64,000 nucleotides of DNA from Wocania ichthyoenteri Th78 (GCF_000789235.1 NZ_KN525716.1:2772100-2836099), one strand, 5' to 3'; positions 51,007 to 64,000 are shown, counted from the stretch's first letter. The notes: generated by a model from the sequence alone, not told the origin. Made by a program: numbers and translations.

Positions 51007-52686
51007 ATGAAATTTTATTTAAAAAACACTCTCAAACTTGGAATTCTGTTCTTTGGAATATCCTTAATGCTTATTAATTGTCAAAAAGAAAGTGTTGAAC
51101 TACCACAAGATGGCTCAGAGATTACTGTAAAGATTATAGGCTTTAATAAGGTACAGTCAAATGATAAAGCATTAAACAAACTCAAAAAGGTTTCTTCCAA
51201 AAACAATTCTAAAACCTCAAATATTAATAGAGATATTTTTTATAATGCCGAGTATGGATTTTCTATAAATACAGATTATGTAAAGTATATCGAAAAAGAA
51301 GATTATCATTCTTATAATTTTTCTATACTAAGAGATAACCCTAATACTAATAAATTAGAAAATCTATTATTATCACTTAATAGCGATGGTGGTTATAATG
51401 CTTACATTGTAACCTATGGGTTTACGAAAGAAGAGTTCAGAAATGAAGTGTTTAATAATTTAGATACAGATTTACTAAGTAGTAGAACTACACAATATCA
51501 ATTAATTGATTTTGATTCATCGTTTTTAAATAAAGGATCAAAATCGCAAACATCAAGTGCAAAAGGTGGTTGTGTTGAAGAGTGGGTTGTTGTAGAGATA
51601 GACCCAGGTGATGAAGGCGAGCTAGTAGGTGCGGGTAATGAGGAAGATCCAGAGTTTATGTGGGTTTTGAAATCATCATATTGTTCTCCTGGAGGTGGGG
51701 GTGCTACATCTGGAGGTGATGGAGGTGGTGGTCCTTCTGGACCAGGTGGTGGTAGTTCAAGTGGAGGAGACACATCTAGTGGCCCAGGTACTGATGATAC
51801 AATATCTTCTCCAATTAATCAAGATGGAAGTGATGATGAATGTGTTGCAGCGCTCGATGTGCTTAATGCTCATTATAGTAGAAGCTCTCCATTTACTGTT
51901 GATCTAAAAGAGGTTATAAAGACACCTTGCGATCAAATTTCTACAGATGATGTTGTAAATGAAAAATTCATATGTATTTATAATAAACTCACAAAATCTT
52001 CAAAATTTAAGAATTTGTTTGTAGATACCTTTGGGGAAAGCGATAATATTAATGTAACTTTTAAAGTTGTTGATAGCATTTCTGGTGCAAATGGAACTAC
52101 GGGAAAATTACCAAATTCAATAAACAGTATAAACTCTAAAACAGGGGAAATTACTTTAAATCTTTTAATTAAAATAGATGAAAGTTATATCTCATCTAGT
52201 TCGGCAATTGCAGTTGCTAAAACTATTTTACACGAGTCTATACATGCTTATTTAATATTAAAACATATTAAATGTAATGTTGGAACGCCTTTTGATGATA
52301 TTATCGAGGAAATTGATGATAAAAAATTAGATGAATTATTAAATTATTATTATGATTCAGCTTGTCCAGTAGAAGAACAACATGAATTTATGTTTGATTA
52401 TATGATTCCAACGATGGCAAATATATTGGATGACATTAAAGACGACTTGATTCCAGAGAATCATCAAACAAATGCAGAGAGTGAAACATTTATAGATTTA
52501 AGTAACCCGAATGGACCAGAAATTCCTTGGAAATGGAGTGAATTTTATAACTATTTGAGTATGTCAGGATTACAACAAACTGATGCTTTTCTATGGAAAA
52601 TTTCCCCAGGCTCAGATGAAAAAGAAAATTATAATCATTATATAAGGACTGGAATACAATCATTTAAAAAAGAATGTGTAGATTAA
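51007..52686 (+). CDS. Surface lipoprotein with Gly-rich linker and HExxH motif (putative metalloprotease-like)
   Basis: 559 residues from ATG 51007; an in-frame ATG is at 51001. Lipobox LINCQKE gives lipid attachment. A domain up to about residue 210 is followed by a Gly/Ser-rich linker (about 230-275, repeated GGG), then a second domain with TILHESIHAYLI, an HExxH zinc-protease-type motif (His-Glu-x-x-His), at about 415. A downstream third metal ligand cannot be assigned. It may be a surface-exposed peptidase or a toxin-like effector; the class is not recognised. It lies between the two att copies with a small exported protein as neighbour. Confidence 0.55.
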   Translation: MKFYLKNTLKLGILFFGISLMLINCQKESVELPQDGSEITVKIIGFNKVQSNDKALNKLKKVSSKNNSKTSNINRDIFYNAEYGFSINTDYVKYIEKEDYHSYNFSILRDNPNTNKLENLLLSLNSDGGYNAYIVTYGFTKEEFRNEVFNNLDTDLLSSRTTQYQLIDFDSSFLNKGSKSQTSSAKGGCVEEWVVVEIDPGDEGELVGAGNEEDPEFMWVLKSSYCSPGGGGATSGGDGGGGPSGPGGGSSSGGDTSSGPGTDDTISSPINQDGSDDECVAALDVLNAHYSRSSPFTVDLKEVIKTPCDQISTDDVVNEKFICIYNKLTKSSKFKNLFVDTFGESDNINVTFKVVDSISGANGTTGKLPNSINSINSKTGEITLNLLIKIDESYISSSSAIAVAKTILHESIHAYLILKHIKCNVGTPFDDIIEEIDDKKLDELLNYYYDSACPVEEQHEFMFDYMIPTMANILDDIKDDLIPENHQTNAESETFIDLSNPNGPEIPWKWSEFYNYLSMSGLQQTDAFLWKISPGSDEKENYNHYIRTGIQSFKKECVD

Positions 52687-52701
52687 TAAATATCGAAGTT
52701 T

Positions 52702-53184
52702 ATGAAATATTTAATAATAACGGCTTTGCTTTTTTTTACATCATTAACTCTCTTTGCTCAGAATTTAGATGATATAAAAAAAACAGATGTATTAATTGTT
52801 TACTTTGAAAATGATAGAAATTCATTTGTTGGCAGAGAATATGATAAAAAGAAAAATAATATTGAAACAATATTGTACAAATATTATTCTATTAATAATG
52901 AGGATAATACACATACTCTTGTGTTGTGTTATAGAACCTATATGGATTTCGATGCGCAATTTAAAGGAGAAAAAGCTTTAGTGCTACCTTTAAATAAAAG
53001 TTTTTTGAGAAAGAATAAAGATATAATTTTAACTAAAAAATTTATGGATAAAATCGGATTTTCTGAAACTTTAAGTTTGTTTAGTAAGGCAAAAACGATA
53101 TTGCTAATAGATAATAATGATAGTGTGAATAATAAACTTGTTCTAAAAGAAGTTAAATACTTTAATACTAACCCAATAGAATGA
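52702..53184 (+). CDS. Small exported protein of unknown function
   Basis: 160 residues with a cleavable signal (MKYLIITALLFFTSLTLFAQ) and a soluble domain with DVLIVYFENDRNSFVGREYD and TYMDFDAQFKGEKALVLPL. It follows the HExxH lipoprotein by 15 bp on the same strand and precedes att copy 2. It may be an inhibitor, immunity protein or partner of the lipoprotein, which is a guess from the pairing. No family is recognised. Confidence 0.6.
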   Translation: MKYLIITALLFFTSLTLFAQNLDDIKKTDVLIVYFENDRNSFVGREYDKKKNNIETILYKYYSINNEDNTHTLVLCYRTYMDFDAQFKGEKALVLPLNKSFLRKNKDIILTKKFMDKIGFSETLSLFSKAKTILLIDNNDSVNNKLVLKEVKYFNTNPIE

Positions 53185-53276
53185 AAGTTTAATTTTTTTG
53201 TTGTGACTAGGTGAGATCAAAACAAAAAAACAAAATTTAGAACAATTTTACTTTGCTTTATAAGCACTACTATTTT

Positions 53277-53320
53277 CTCATAACCCGAAGGTCACTGGTT
53301 CGAGTCCAGTTCCCGCTACT
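53277..53320 (+). repeat. att-like site: 3' part of initiator tRNA, copy 2
   Basis: This is identical over 44 bp to 50643-50686 and again lacks a tRNA 5' half upstream. The two direct repeats bracket a 2.6-kb island. It probably marks the end of an earlier or tandem integration at the same tRNA. The chromosomal flank starts to its right. Confidence 0.85.
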
Positions 53321-53323
53321 TGT

Positions 53324-53366
53324 AAAAAGTCTAACAGGATGAAAATCTATTTGTTAGACTTTTTTA
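53324..53366 (+). terminator. Terminator right of att copy 2
   Basis: AAAAAGTCTAACA (53324-53336) pairs with TGTTAGACTTTTT (53352-53364) around a 15-base loop. It begins 4 bases after the att copy, the usual terminator place of a tRNA gene. Confidence 0.8.
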
Positions 53367-53430
53367 TTTTACAAAGAACCCCTGAAACAACCCCTGAATT
53401 TGATTTTTATCACTTTTTTGACTTAATTAT

Positions 53431-54847
53431 GGATCATTCTCAAAAGTTGTGTGTAGATTGAAATAATATTTAGATTTTTGCAAGAAAACTAATTTAACTT
53501 GGACAATTATCTAGACCTTCTGAAACTTATTCTTCCTGAATTTTTAATCAATCACTTTGACTTAATAAAAAACACTAAGAATGGTGAAGTGATGCATCTT
53601 TATTTTGAAGAACGAAATACACCTCCAAAACAAGAGAGTAACGGCCAACTTATAGCTCATGGTTTCCATAAAGAGGTGACCATACAAGATTTTCCCCTTA
53701 TAGGCAATAGGTCTATCTTTATGTTAAACGCCGTAGATGGCTAGATAAATCAACTAAAGCAGTTGTACAAAGAGATTGGAATTTAGTAGCACAGGGAACT
53801 CGTATGACAGATGAGTTTGCTGCTTTTTTAAAAGAAATTAATCGATACCAAGGCTAGTGATTATCATACTATAGCAGGGTTTTATAATGTCAACGGAAAG
53901 AAGTTACAAAGACAATATCGTGATTACTTGAGTGAATTTAAACAATGGAAAGAAAAAGACACATGCCAAAGAATGGTTGGTATTCCCAGAGAATATTGGA
54001 GCTCATTTATCTATCGATGAAACCGCCTTATCTAAAGGAGAATTATATACTATCATAACTAACAAAAAAGCCAAAGGAAAAAAAGGAAGTATTGTCGCAA
54101 TATTCGCTGGAACCAAAGTAGAGCCCATCATAGAACAGCTACTCAAGATATCTGCAAAGAGAAGAGCTAAGGTTAAAGAAATAACATTGGATATGGCTAA
54201 CTCAATGAAAACTATCGCTAGAAGATGCTTCCCTAAAGCCATGCAAGTAACAGATCGGTTTCACGTACAAAAACTAGCACTAGAAGCGCTACAAGACATT
54301 AGAATCAAACACAGATGGGATGCTATAGATCTAGAAAATGAACAAATAAAACAAACTAGAGCAAATAACAAAAACTACATACCACAAGTATTTGACAACG
54401 ATGATACAAGAAAACAATTATTAGCCAGAAGCAGATATCTACTCTACAAATCGCCTTCAAACTGGACAAAAAACCAATATCAAAGAAGCAAGGTATTATT
54501 TAAGGAGTACCCAGATATTAAGCTTGCTTTTGACTTAGTGCAAGGACTCAGAAATATATTTAACTCGGCAAAATCAATAGAAATAGCTTATACAAAACTA
54601 GCTCATTGGTATAAAGATGTGGAACAAACAGGATTTAGAGCATTTAATACAATCGCTAATACCATAACCATTAATTACAGGTCGATATTGAATTACTTCA
54701 TAAATAGAAGCACTAATGCTTCCGCAGAATCTTTTAATGCCAAAATTAAAGCCTTTAGAGCACAATTTAGAGGTGTCAAAAATGTTGAATTCTTTCTCTA
54801 CAGATTAACCACAATTTTTGCTTAAACACAACAATTAGTCTTGATCC
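53431..54847 (+). mobile_element. Degenerate ISL3/ISAon1-type insertion sequence
   Basis: Imperfect terminal inverted repeats are visible: the left starts GGATCATTCTCAAAAGTTGT at 53431 and the right, at 54825-54847, ends TTGATCC; in reverse complement the two match at about 15 of 23 positions, with identity at both ends. The 1.4-kb length is right for this group. No target duplication is seen. An istB fragment starts right after it. Confidence 0.65.
53499..54825 (+). pseudogene. ISL3/ISAon1-family transposase, broken by frameshifts
   Basis: Part A (from 53499) reads DFPLIGNRSIF, then the frame shifts near 53700-53720 to the correct VYLYVKRRRWLDKST, ending at NRYQG. Part B begins with DYHTIAGFYNVNGKKLQRQY in another frame and shifts again at an A-rich run near 53945-53955 to the main catalytic ORF (53932-54825), with the ISL3 DDE pattern SIDETALSKGELY and ASAESFNAKIKAFRAQFRG. 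The A/B split may be natural, but the extra shifts make it nonfunctional unless they are sequencing errors. Confidence 0.75.
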
Positions 54848-55024
54848 GATAGACATGGCAAACGAACTACCATTATAGCTTCTCAATTACCTGTAGAGGC
54901 TTGGCATCAAATTATTGGAGAACAAACTATTGCAGATGCCATTTTAGATAGGCTAGTTCACTCTGCTCATAGAATAGATATAAAAGGAGAATCTATGAGA
55001 AAGAAATTAAGAAAAAAACACTAA
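54848..55024 (+). pseudogene. Truncated istB (IS21 helper ATPase) C-terminus
   Basis: The frame from 54848 encodes [20 protein letters not shown], then [20 protein letters not shown] and GESMRKK before a stop at 55022-55024; this is the canonical IstB C-terminal end. The start and the rest of the gene are missing, cut by the ISL3-type element. The 254 bp to the next gene hold AT-rich DNA with no clear gene. Confidence 0.8.
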
Positions 55025-55278
55025 ATTTAAACCACAAACGAATCAACTTTTAGTACTTCATTTACACTGCTCACTTTGACCGCCCTATCCAATAGGGAGT
55101 GTAATTTTGTCAAAAAAGGCCATGAATTGGTCAAATACATCTTTAAATTATTTTATTATATATAATTGTTTTTTATTGCGATATAGATAAAATAATAGTT
55201 TTTTTTATAGATACAGTAAATCTTCTCTTTATGAGGGCTATTGTTTTATTAGCAAGAGTGTTTAAAGTAAATAATTAA

Positions 55279-58632
<3,354 letters not shown>

Positions 58633-58712
58633 CATATTTATTATATTGTAAGAGGTGTTTGGTACCATCTTAAGACTTGTACAGTTTATCTGAGAGGTAA
58701 TGTCTTTACTTT

Positions 58713-61700
58713 TTAAGAGGGGTTAAAATATGCTATGTCAATATTATTTTGTTTTAGGTATTTTTCAATATCATCCTCATTAATCACCTCATTTTTAAAC
58801 TGCTTTGGAGTGATTTTAAATTGACTTTTAAAGCTTTTAGAGAAATATTTTGGATTGTTAAATCCAACCATATAGGCTACTTCTGAAATGTTATAACCAT
58901 ATTTAACTAAAAGAATTGCTGCTTTTTTAAGTCTTAATTGACGTATATAATCAATAAGGCTTAAACCTGTTAGCGTTGAGCATTTTCTGTATAGACTTGA
59001 GTGACTCATATTAAGTTTATCAGATAGTTCGTCTACTTTAAAATTTGGGTCGTTTAACCGTTCATTTACAATATTATTTAGGTTTTCTAAGAAAACTTCA
59101 TCTTGAGATTGTCCAATTTTAATTTCTGGTTTATTAATAAGTTCTTTACGGTATTTAGATATAATATATTCTTTTCTTATTAAAGTGTTTTTAATTTTTA
59201 GAAGTAGCTCATTAGAGTTAAAAGGTTTGTTTATATATTCAATAGCACCAGCTTTTAAACCTGTTATTTTAGTTTGTGTGGAGTTTTTTGCGGTTAATAA
59301 AATAACTGGTATGTGCTTTGTTAAACTGTTTTCTAAAAGCTTTTCACAAAGTTCTATGCCATCCATTTCTGGCATCATAATATCACTAACAATGAGGTCT
59401 GGTATATTGTTTTTTGCATGATAGTAACCTTGTTTGCCGTTTTCGGATAGTAAAACATTGTATTGATCTGAAAGTAATTGCTTTAAAAAGTTTTGAAGTT
59501 CAAAATTATCTTCAACAACTAAAATTGTTTTTTTATTGCCATCAAAAACAGATGTTTTATTGAAACTTTCTAGTTCTAAAGGTTCTATTTTTTCAACTTC
59601 TTTACTTGATGTGATTTTTTCATTATCTAAATAAGCATCTTCTGCCACTGGTATTTTAAATGTAAAAGTTGTGCCTTCAGATTTTGAACTCTTCACCTTT
59701 ATTTTTCCTTTGTGTATATCAACAAGTTCTTTAGTTAAGGCTAGACCTATTCCTGTGCCTTTTATTTGGTTGTTGGTTCGGTAGAATAATTTAAAAATAC
59801 TTTTGAGTTCGTTTTGTGGAATGCCAAAACCAGAATCTGTTACCGAAATCTTTACAAATTGTTTTTTGTTAACTGGTAATACATTGAGTTGTATATTGCC
59901 TTCTGTTGGGGTGAACTTAAAGGCATTATCGATTACATTATACAGTATATGCTCTATTTTTTCTTTGTCATACCAAGTATCATTTAAATTTTTTGGACAA
60001 TTAATATTAAAATCTATTTTCTTAACTCTTGCCAATTCTTTGAATGATAAGCAGATATCATTAATGTTTTGATATAAATTATTTTGAGTTACGTTTAGTT
60101 TTAATTTTTTTAGTTCTTTATTTCTTACCAATGTTAACTCTCTTGCTATTCTCGATAATCTTTGTGCATTATTTGAAATTACACTTAATCGTTCTTTTAG
60201 AAGCAAATTACCGTTGTCTTCAGCACGTTTCAGCATGTCTTCTATTGGGCTGAGGATTAATGTAATTGGCGTTTGAATTTCGTGAGACATTTTTGCGAAA
60301 AAAGTCATTTTAGCATTATTAAGCTCCTTTTCTTTTTTTCTACTAATTTTATAAACTAATAACTTTTTATTTAAAATAAACCATTTTGTGATGGCAAAAA
60401 TTAGGATAGACAGTAATACAAGATAGATAAAATAAGCTATAGGAGTTTTCCAAAAAGGTGGTGCTATAATGATTTTAATTTCTTTTTCTAAAATTCCAGA
60501 GGATTGGTTTGTTTCGTTGGCTTTAAATTTAAGTGTGTAATTTCCTGGGGGAATATTCGTATAGGTAGCAATACCTTCTGAATAAGAAGATTTCCAATCT
60601 GTATCAAAACCAATTAATTTATATGAATAATGATAATTAGAATTCAAAATATTGTTAATTGCAGAGAATTTAACTGAAAAAGAGGATTGGTTATTTGTTA
60701 AGTGTAAGCTGTTTAAATTGAAGATATCAGATGTTATTTGATTTGGAATAATATCTTTAGCAGGTTTATTTAGTATATCTATATTTCTTATAAATAAATT
60801 ACCTTTAGAGGGCGTTTTTTTTAATTTATCAGGATTAAAATAGTGCAAACCTTTATTGCTTCCAAAATAAATAATGCCATTGTCATCAATAAATTTACTT
60901 CTTTGAATGTGATTGTTTTCTTGTAAACCATCAGAGGTATAATAAGATATAAAGTCTTTTGTTTTTACATTAAAATGATGGATACCATTAGAAGAACTTA
61001 GCCATAAACTATATTCATCTTGAGCTATCACTGCCGTAAAATCATAAACCTGATTAGGAGATAAATGTTTGAAATCAATAAATTCTTTAGTTTTTGTATT
61101 AAGCTGGATAAGATCAAAATCCTCGTTTATAAACCAAATTTCATTGCGCTCGCCTAAGCACATGTCAATAACTCTAGGTCTGGTGGTATTCTTTAAGTCT
61201 TTTAAGTAGTTTGTAAATGAAGAGTTTTTAATATTATTAGTGTCTTCATTAAATTTAAATAGACCTCCATAAAGTTGTCCTATCCAAATTTGGTTGTTTT
61301 GATCTTCAATAATACTTTCGAAATTACCTCCATTGAGTCCATTAGTATTGTTTTTAAAACTGGCAATCAAGGTGTTATTACTAGAAAAAATATTTAGTGC
61401 AACATTACTACCAACCCATATGCGGTTTTTAGAATCTGTAAAAACGACACGCACATCAGTAGCCAATTGATTTAAACTATTACTAACAGCTATGTTTTTA
61501 AATTGTTGTGTTTCGTAGTTATATTTCCATAAACCGTTTCTGTAGGTGCCTAACCAAATATTGGCATTATTATCTTCGGTTATGGATTGGATATAAAAAT
61601 TGTTGTCTAAATCATTAAAAAAATCTTTTTCTTTTTGATTATGGTCAATTCTAACTAAACCATTACCATCTGTCCCTATCCATAAATCACCTTTACTGCT

Positions 61701-62783
61701 TCTATAAGTGCTTAATATTTTTAAAGGAACACCATGAATAGAACCTTTATGGTAGTTAATATTTTCTGTTGGTTTAGTAATGACATTTATGGTGCCCTTT
61801 TTTGTAACAAGCCATATATTTTTATTCAAGTCTTCACTGATACTGCCTACAGTATTGCTACTTAAAGAAAACTCATTAGGGTATTTATACTTGAGTACAT
61901 TAACTTGACCCGTCGTACCATTAATTATATATAATCCACCACCATCTGTCCCTCCCCAAATAAACCCATTACTATCGCAATATAGATGTATAAAAAGGTC
62001 TTTGCCAATATTCTTAATACTGCCTTTAAGTAATGTATCTTGTATAAATTCTTTTTTTAGAATATCATAAACAAATAACCCATGTGTTTCAGTACCAATC
62101 CAAAGTCTGTTTTTTGCATCAGCTAAAAGTTTTACACCTACAGGGTAACCTATAAAAGGGCCTGTAAGTTCATTTAACATGTGGGTTTTTAAGGAGTAAT
62201 TAAATATTTTTCCTTTAGAGGTACTTAGGTAAAATTCAGTATCATTTCCTAATGCCATATCTATTATTTCATTATCTTTTTTATGGATATTAGGAATTGT
62301 GAAAATTTTCTCGATTTTATTATTGAAGTAAGTGAATACCTCTCCTGTTACTGAAGCTATAAGCAACCCTTTTCTTACTGGCTTTATAGAATTTATTGGC
62401 TGTTCAATAAGAGTATCTAAATATGTAAAAACTCCTTTTGTAGTGTCGTATTTTGATAGAAGGCCATTATTGCTTTTTATCCATATGTTTTTGTTTTGGT
62501 CTGAATACATTCCATTTATTCTGTTTTCAGATGATTTTATCGAAAATATGTCTTCGTTTTTTATTAAAGTATAAGAGTGTCCATTATATTTTAATATGCC
62601 CTTATCTGTAGACATCCATATATTCCCAATTGAATCTTGAGAAACTTCTTTAATAGAAATGGGAAGATTATTATACTGCGGTTCAATATGCTTTATAATT
62701 ACAGAATTTTGAGCAACTGAATTAATAGTACAATAAATGGAGAATATAATATAAGTTAAGGCTTTAAAATGCTTTGATCTCAT
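58713..62783 (-). CDS. Hybrid two-component system (HTCS) regulator
   Basis: 1,356 residues from the ATG at 62783 (MRSKHFKALTYIIFSIYC), which opens a clean signal peptide; an ATG at 62858 is the alternative. Order: periplasmic two-component propeller (repeated IWxGT blades), Y_Y_Y domain (NYTLKFKANETN), one transmembrane helix (about 790-810), HisKA with MSHEIQTP (His834), HATPase, receiver domain with Asp1134 (SDIMMPEMDG) and a C-terminal AraC helix-turn-helix (about 1250-1345). It senses an oligosaccharide in the periplasm and activates a glycan locus, likely the GH2 gene and neighbours. Confidence 0.93.
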   Translation of the reverse strand: MRSKHFKALTYIIFSIYCTINSVAQNSVIIKHIEPQYNNLPISIKEVSQDSIGNIWMSTDKGILKYNGHSYTLIKNEDIFSIKSSENRINGMYSDQNKNIWIKSNNGLLSKYDTTKGVFTYLDTLIEQPINSIKPVRKGLLIASVTGEVFTYFNNKIEKIFTIPNIHKKDNEIIDMALGNDTEFYLSTSKGKIFNYSLKTHMLNELTGPFIGYPVGVKLLADAKNRLWIGTETHGLFVYDILKKEFIQDTLLKGSIKNIGKDLFIHLYCDSNGFIWGGTDGGGLYIINGTTGQVNVLKYKYPNEFSLSSNTVGSISEDLNKNIWLVTKKGTINVITKPTENINYHKGSIHGVPLKILSTYRSSKGDLWIGTDGNGLVRIDHNQKEKDFFNDLDNNFYIQSITEDNNANIWLGTYRNGLWKYNYETQQFKNIAVSNSLNQLATDVRVVFTDSKNRIWVGSNVALNIFSSNNTLIASFKNNTNGLNGGNFESIIEDQNNQIWIGQLYGGLFKFNEDTNNIKNSSFTNYLKDLKNTTRPRVIDMCLGERNEIWFINEDFDLIQLNTKTKEFIDFKHLSPNQVYDFTAVIAQDEYSLWLSSSNGIHHFNVKTKDFISYYTSDGLQENNHIQRSKFIDDNGIIYFGSNKGLHYFNPDKLKKTPSKGNLFIRNIDILNKPAKDIIPNQITSDIFNLNSLHLTNNQSSFSVKFSAINNILNSNYHYSYKLIGFDTDWKSSYSEGIATYTNIPPGNYTLKFKANETNQSSGILEKEIKIIIAPPFWKTPIAYFIYLVLLSILIFAITKWFILNKKLLVYKISRKKEKELNNAKMTFFAKMSHEIQTPITLILSPIEDMLKRAEDNGNLLLKERLSVISNNAQRLSRIARELTLVRNKELKKLKLNVTQNNLYQNINDICLSFKELARVKKIDFNINCPKNLNDTWYDKEKIEHILYNVIDNAFKFTPTEGNIQLNVLPVNKKQFVKISVTDSGFGIPQNELKSIFKLFYRTNNQIKGTGIGLALTKELVDIHKGKIKVKSSKSEGTTFTFKIPVAEDAYLDNEKITSSKEVEKIEPLELESFNKTSVFDGNKKTILVVEDNFELQNFLKQLLSDQYNVLLSENGKQGYYHAKNNIPDLIVSDIMMPEMDGIELCEKLLENSLTKHIPVILLTAKNSTQTKITGLKAGAIEYINKPFNSNELLLKIKNTLIRKEYIISKYRKELINKPEIKIGQSQDEVFLENLNNIVNERLNDPNFKVDELSDKLNMSHSSLYRKCSTLTGLSLIDYIRQLRLKKAAILLVKYGYNISEVAYMVGFNNPKYFSKSFKSQFKITPKQFKNEVINEDDIEKYLKQNNIDIAYFNPS

Positions 62784-63214
62784 TATGGAATAACTTTTCT
62801 TTTTTTTGTTCCAGATAAAGGTATTAATATATTTTTCAATAAGTGTTGTTATGCCCATATCAATTATGGGTATGTTTTACGCAAAAAAGGATTCTTTTTG
62901 GTTAAAGATATCTTCTAATATAAAAAAAAATAATAAATTGTTTGAGCTTGATTAATAGCGAGTTGTGTTAATGTCTCAATGAGAATATTAAGTTTTTTAA
63001 AGCGCTTTTTTTTAAAAAATAAATCCTTCTAACCATCTTAATACAATGCCGTATAAAATCAAAATATGAGTTTGGTTAATGGTTTGGTATCATTCATAAA
63101 AGTATACTTTTTCGTCAAATCTTAACGAATGACTATTAAGGCTACCTTTTTTGATTAAACCTATATATCTCCATTCTAGAAGGTTTTTGCAAATTTGTTA
63201 GCAAATACTTAATT
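62784..63214. other. Intergenic stretch between HTCS and GH109-like gene
   Basis: 431 bp of AT-rich DNA between divergent genes. It includes the weaker alternative HTCS start at 62858 and should hold promoters for both genes. I see no repeat, RNA gene or strong TANNTTTG box. Confidence 0.5.
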
Positions 63215-64000
63215 ATGAAAGGAAATTCTAGACGCAATTTTGTTAAAAAAACAGCACTAGCTGGCGCAGGCGTATCGATTATGCCAAATTTATCATTTGG
63301 TTCAAATTTTGGTTTAAGCCAAGACAAGTTAAAAATAGCTTTTATAGGAGTAGGCTTACGAGGAACAAATCATTTAAATAATGCATTACAAAGAAAAGAT
63401 TTAGAGATTACTGCAATTTGCGATGTAGATTCTAATCGTATAAAAATAGCTTTAGATAAAATTAGCAAAGCCGGATTTACAAAGCCAAAAGTTTTCGGCA
63501 ACTCAGATTACGATTATAGAAACTTATTAGATTTAAAAGATGTTGATGCCGTTATTATTTCAACACCTTGGTTATGGCATACAAGAATGGCAGTAGATGC
63601 TATGAAAGCAGGGAAGTATACAGGTTTAGAAGTATCTGCAGCAAATACACTTGAAGAATGTTGGGATTTGGTAAATACGCATGAAGAAACAGGCTCTCAT
63701 TTAATGATTTTAGAGAACGTAAATTACCGACGCGATGTACTAGCTGTATTAAATATGGTAAAACAAAATGTTTTTGGCGAGTTGTTGCATTTTACTTGTG
63801 GTTACCAACATGATTTAAGAGGTGTTAAATTTAACGATGGAAAATCAGCTTATGGCAAAGGTGTTGAGTTTGGCGAACAAGGAATTTCAGAATCAGCTTG
63901 GAGAACACAACATTCATTATTAAGAAATGCAGACGTATACCCAACACATGGTTTAGGACCAGTAGCGGTTATGGCTGATGTAAATAGAGGAAATCGGTTT
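63215..64000 (+). CDS. Gfo/Idh/MocA-family enzyme, GH109-like, 3' end outside the window
   Basis: The first 262 codons are visible, starting at ATG 63215. The N-terminus has a twin-arginine (Tat) signal, NSRRNFVKKTALAGAGV, then the Rossmann motif IAFIGVGLRGTNHL (GxGxxG variant), AICDVD, and DAVIISTPWLWHTRMAVDAM. The pattern GLEVSA replaces the EKP of ordinary dehydrogenases and fits GH109-type N-acetylgalactosaminidases, which use NAD in a retaining oxidation mechanism. It is divergent from the HTCS gene. The substrate is not defined. Confidence 0.82.
   Translation, partial: MKGNSRRNFVKKTALAGAGVSIMPNLSFGSNFGLSQDKLKIAFIGVGLRGTNHLNNALQRKDLEITAICDVDSNRIKIALDKISKAGFTKPKVFGNSDYDYRNLLDLKDVDAVIISTPWLWHTRMAVDAMKAGKYTGLEVSAANTLEECWDLVNTHEETGSHLMILENVNYRRDVLAVLNMVKQNVFGELLHFTCGYQHDLRGVKFNDGKSAYGKGVEFGEQGISESAWRTQHSLLRNADVYPTHGLGPVAVMADVNRGNRF

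Noticed and set aside
51498-51773. Minus-strand Pro-rich ORF
   Set aside because: It is the antisense of the Gly-rich linker of the lipoprotein gene, with no independent start context.
53932-54825. Intact 297-residue transposase gene
   Set aside because: The expected N-terminal part lies in other frames, and the GTG start at 53932 is only where the frame opens after a shift.

Overview
The window is low-GC DNA with the gene content of a flavobacterium (family Flavobacteriaceae, Bacteroidota, probably marine). The evidence is a Bacteroidetes-type conjugation module (TraE to TraN, RteC, BfmA/BtgA, MobB, MobC), TANNTTTG-like promoter boxes, a CusA fused to an outer-membrane factor, a hybrid two-component sensor (HTCS) and glycan genes.

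Bases 1 to about 50,686 are most of one integrative and conjugative element (ICE); its left end lies outside the window. From left to right it carries: (i) a heavy-metal block (2-17.3 kb) with an APC permease ending in a Met/His-rich tail, a CopA-type Cu ATPase, DUF305, a CusB-like adaptor, an HMA lipoprotein, a CusA-OMF fusion with its adaptor, a Fur-family regulator, a MerTP-like importer, a GDCCVxC protein and a Zn/Cd-type ATPase; (ii) a probable leading region (17.4-23.3 kb) with a ParB-like protein, SSB and several small unknown genes, all reading toward a candidate oriT and preceded by repeated, structured noncoding leaders; (iii) a palindrome-rich candidate oriT (23.48-23.57 kb) followed by mobilization proteins, relaxase and coupling protein; (iv) a defence-like cargo patch (26.8-30.6 kb) with DUF4062 plus an AlbA_2/ATPase protein, then an Mrr-like nuclease plus a TIR protein with a membrane tail; (v) the tra operon on the minus strand (30.6-37.8 kb) and a divergent amidase; (vi) a restriction-modification locus (38.8-43.1 kb) with a controller, a 31-bp near-palindrome, an N6-adenine methylase and a PD-(D/E)xK-like protein; (vii) a replication/excision/regulation block (43.1-47 kb); (viii) a LuxR-type membrane regulator divergent from a PLP enzyme of the ACC deaminase/D-cysteine desulfhydrase family; (ix) a tyrosine integrase 166 bp from the right end.

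The right end is a 44-bp sequence that matches the 3' part of an initiator tRNA (anticodon loop to acceptor end). An identical copy lies 2.6 kb further right, so a small second island (a lipoprotein with HExxH plus a secreted partner) sits between two att-like copies. The chromosomal flank follows: a frameshifted ISL3/ISAon1-type element next to the tail of an IS21 istB gene, then a glycan locus with a GH2 beta-galactosidase, an HTCS regulator and the start of a Gfo/Idh/MocA (GH109-like) enzyme.

The parts fit an F-plasmid-like logic: leading genes (ssb, parB-like) face oriT, while mobilization genes read away from it. No searches were run. Family names come from motif recognition, and the element boundary, oriT and leader functions are inferred.
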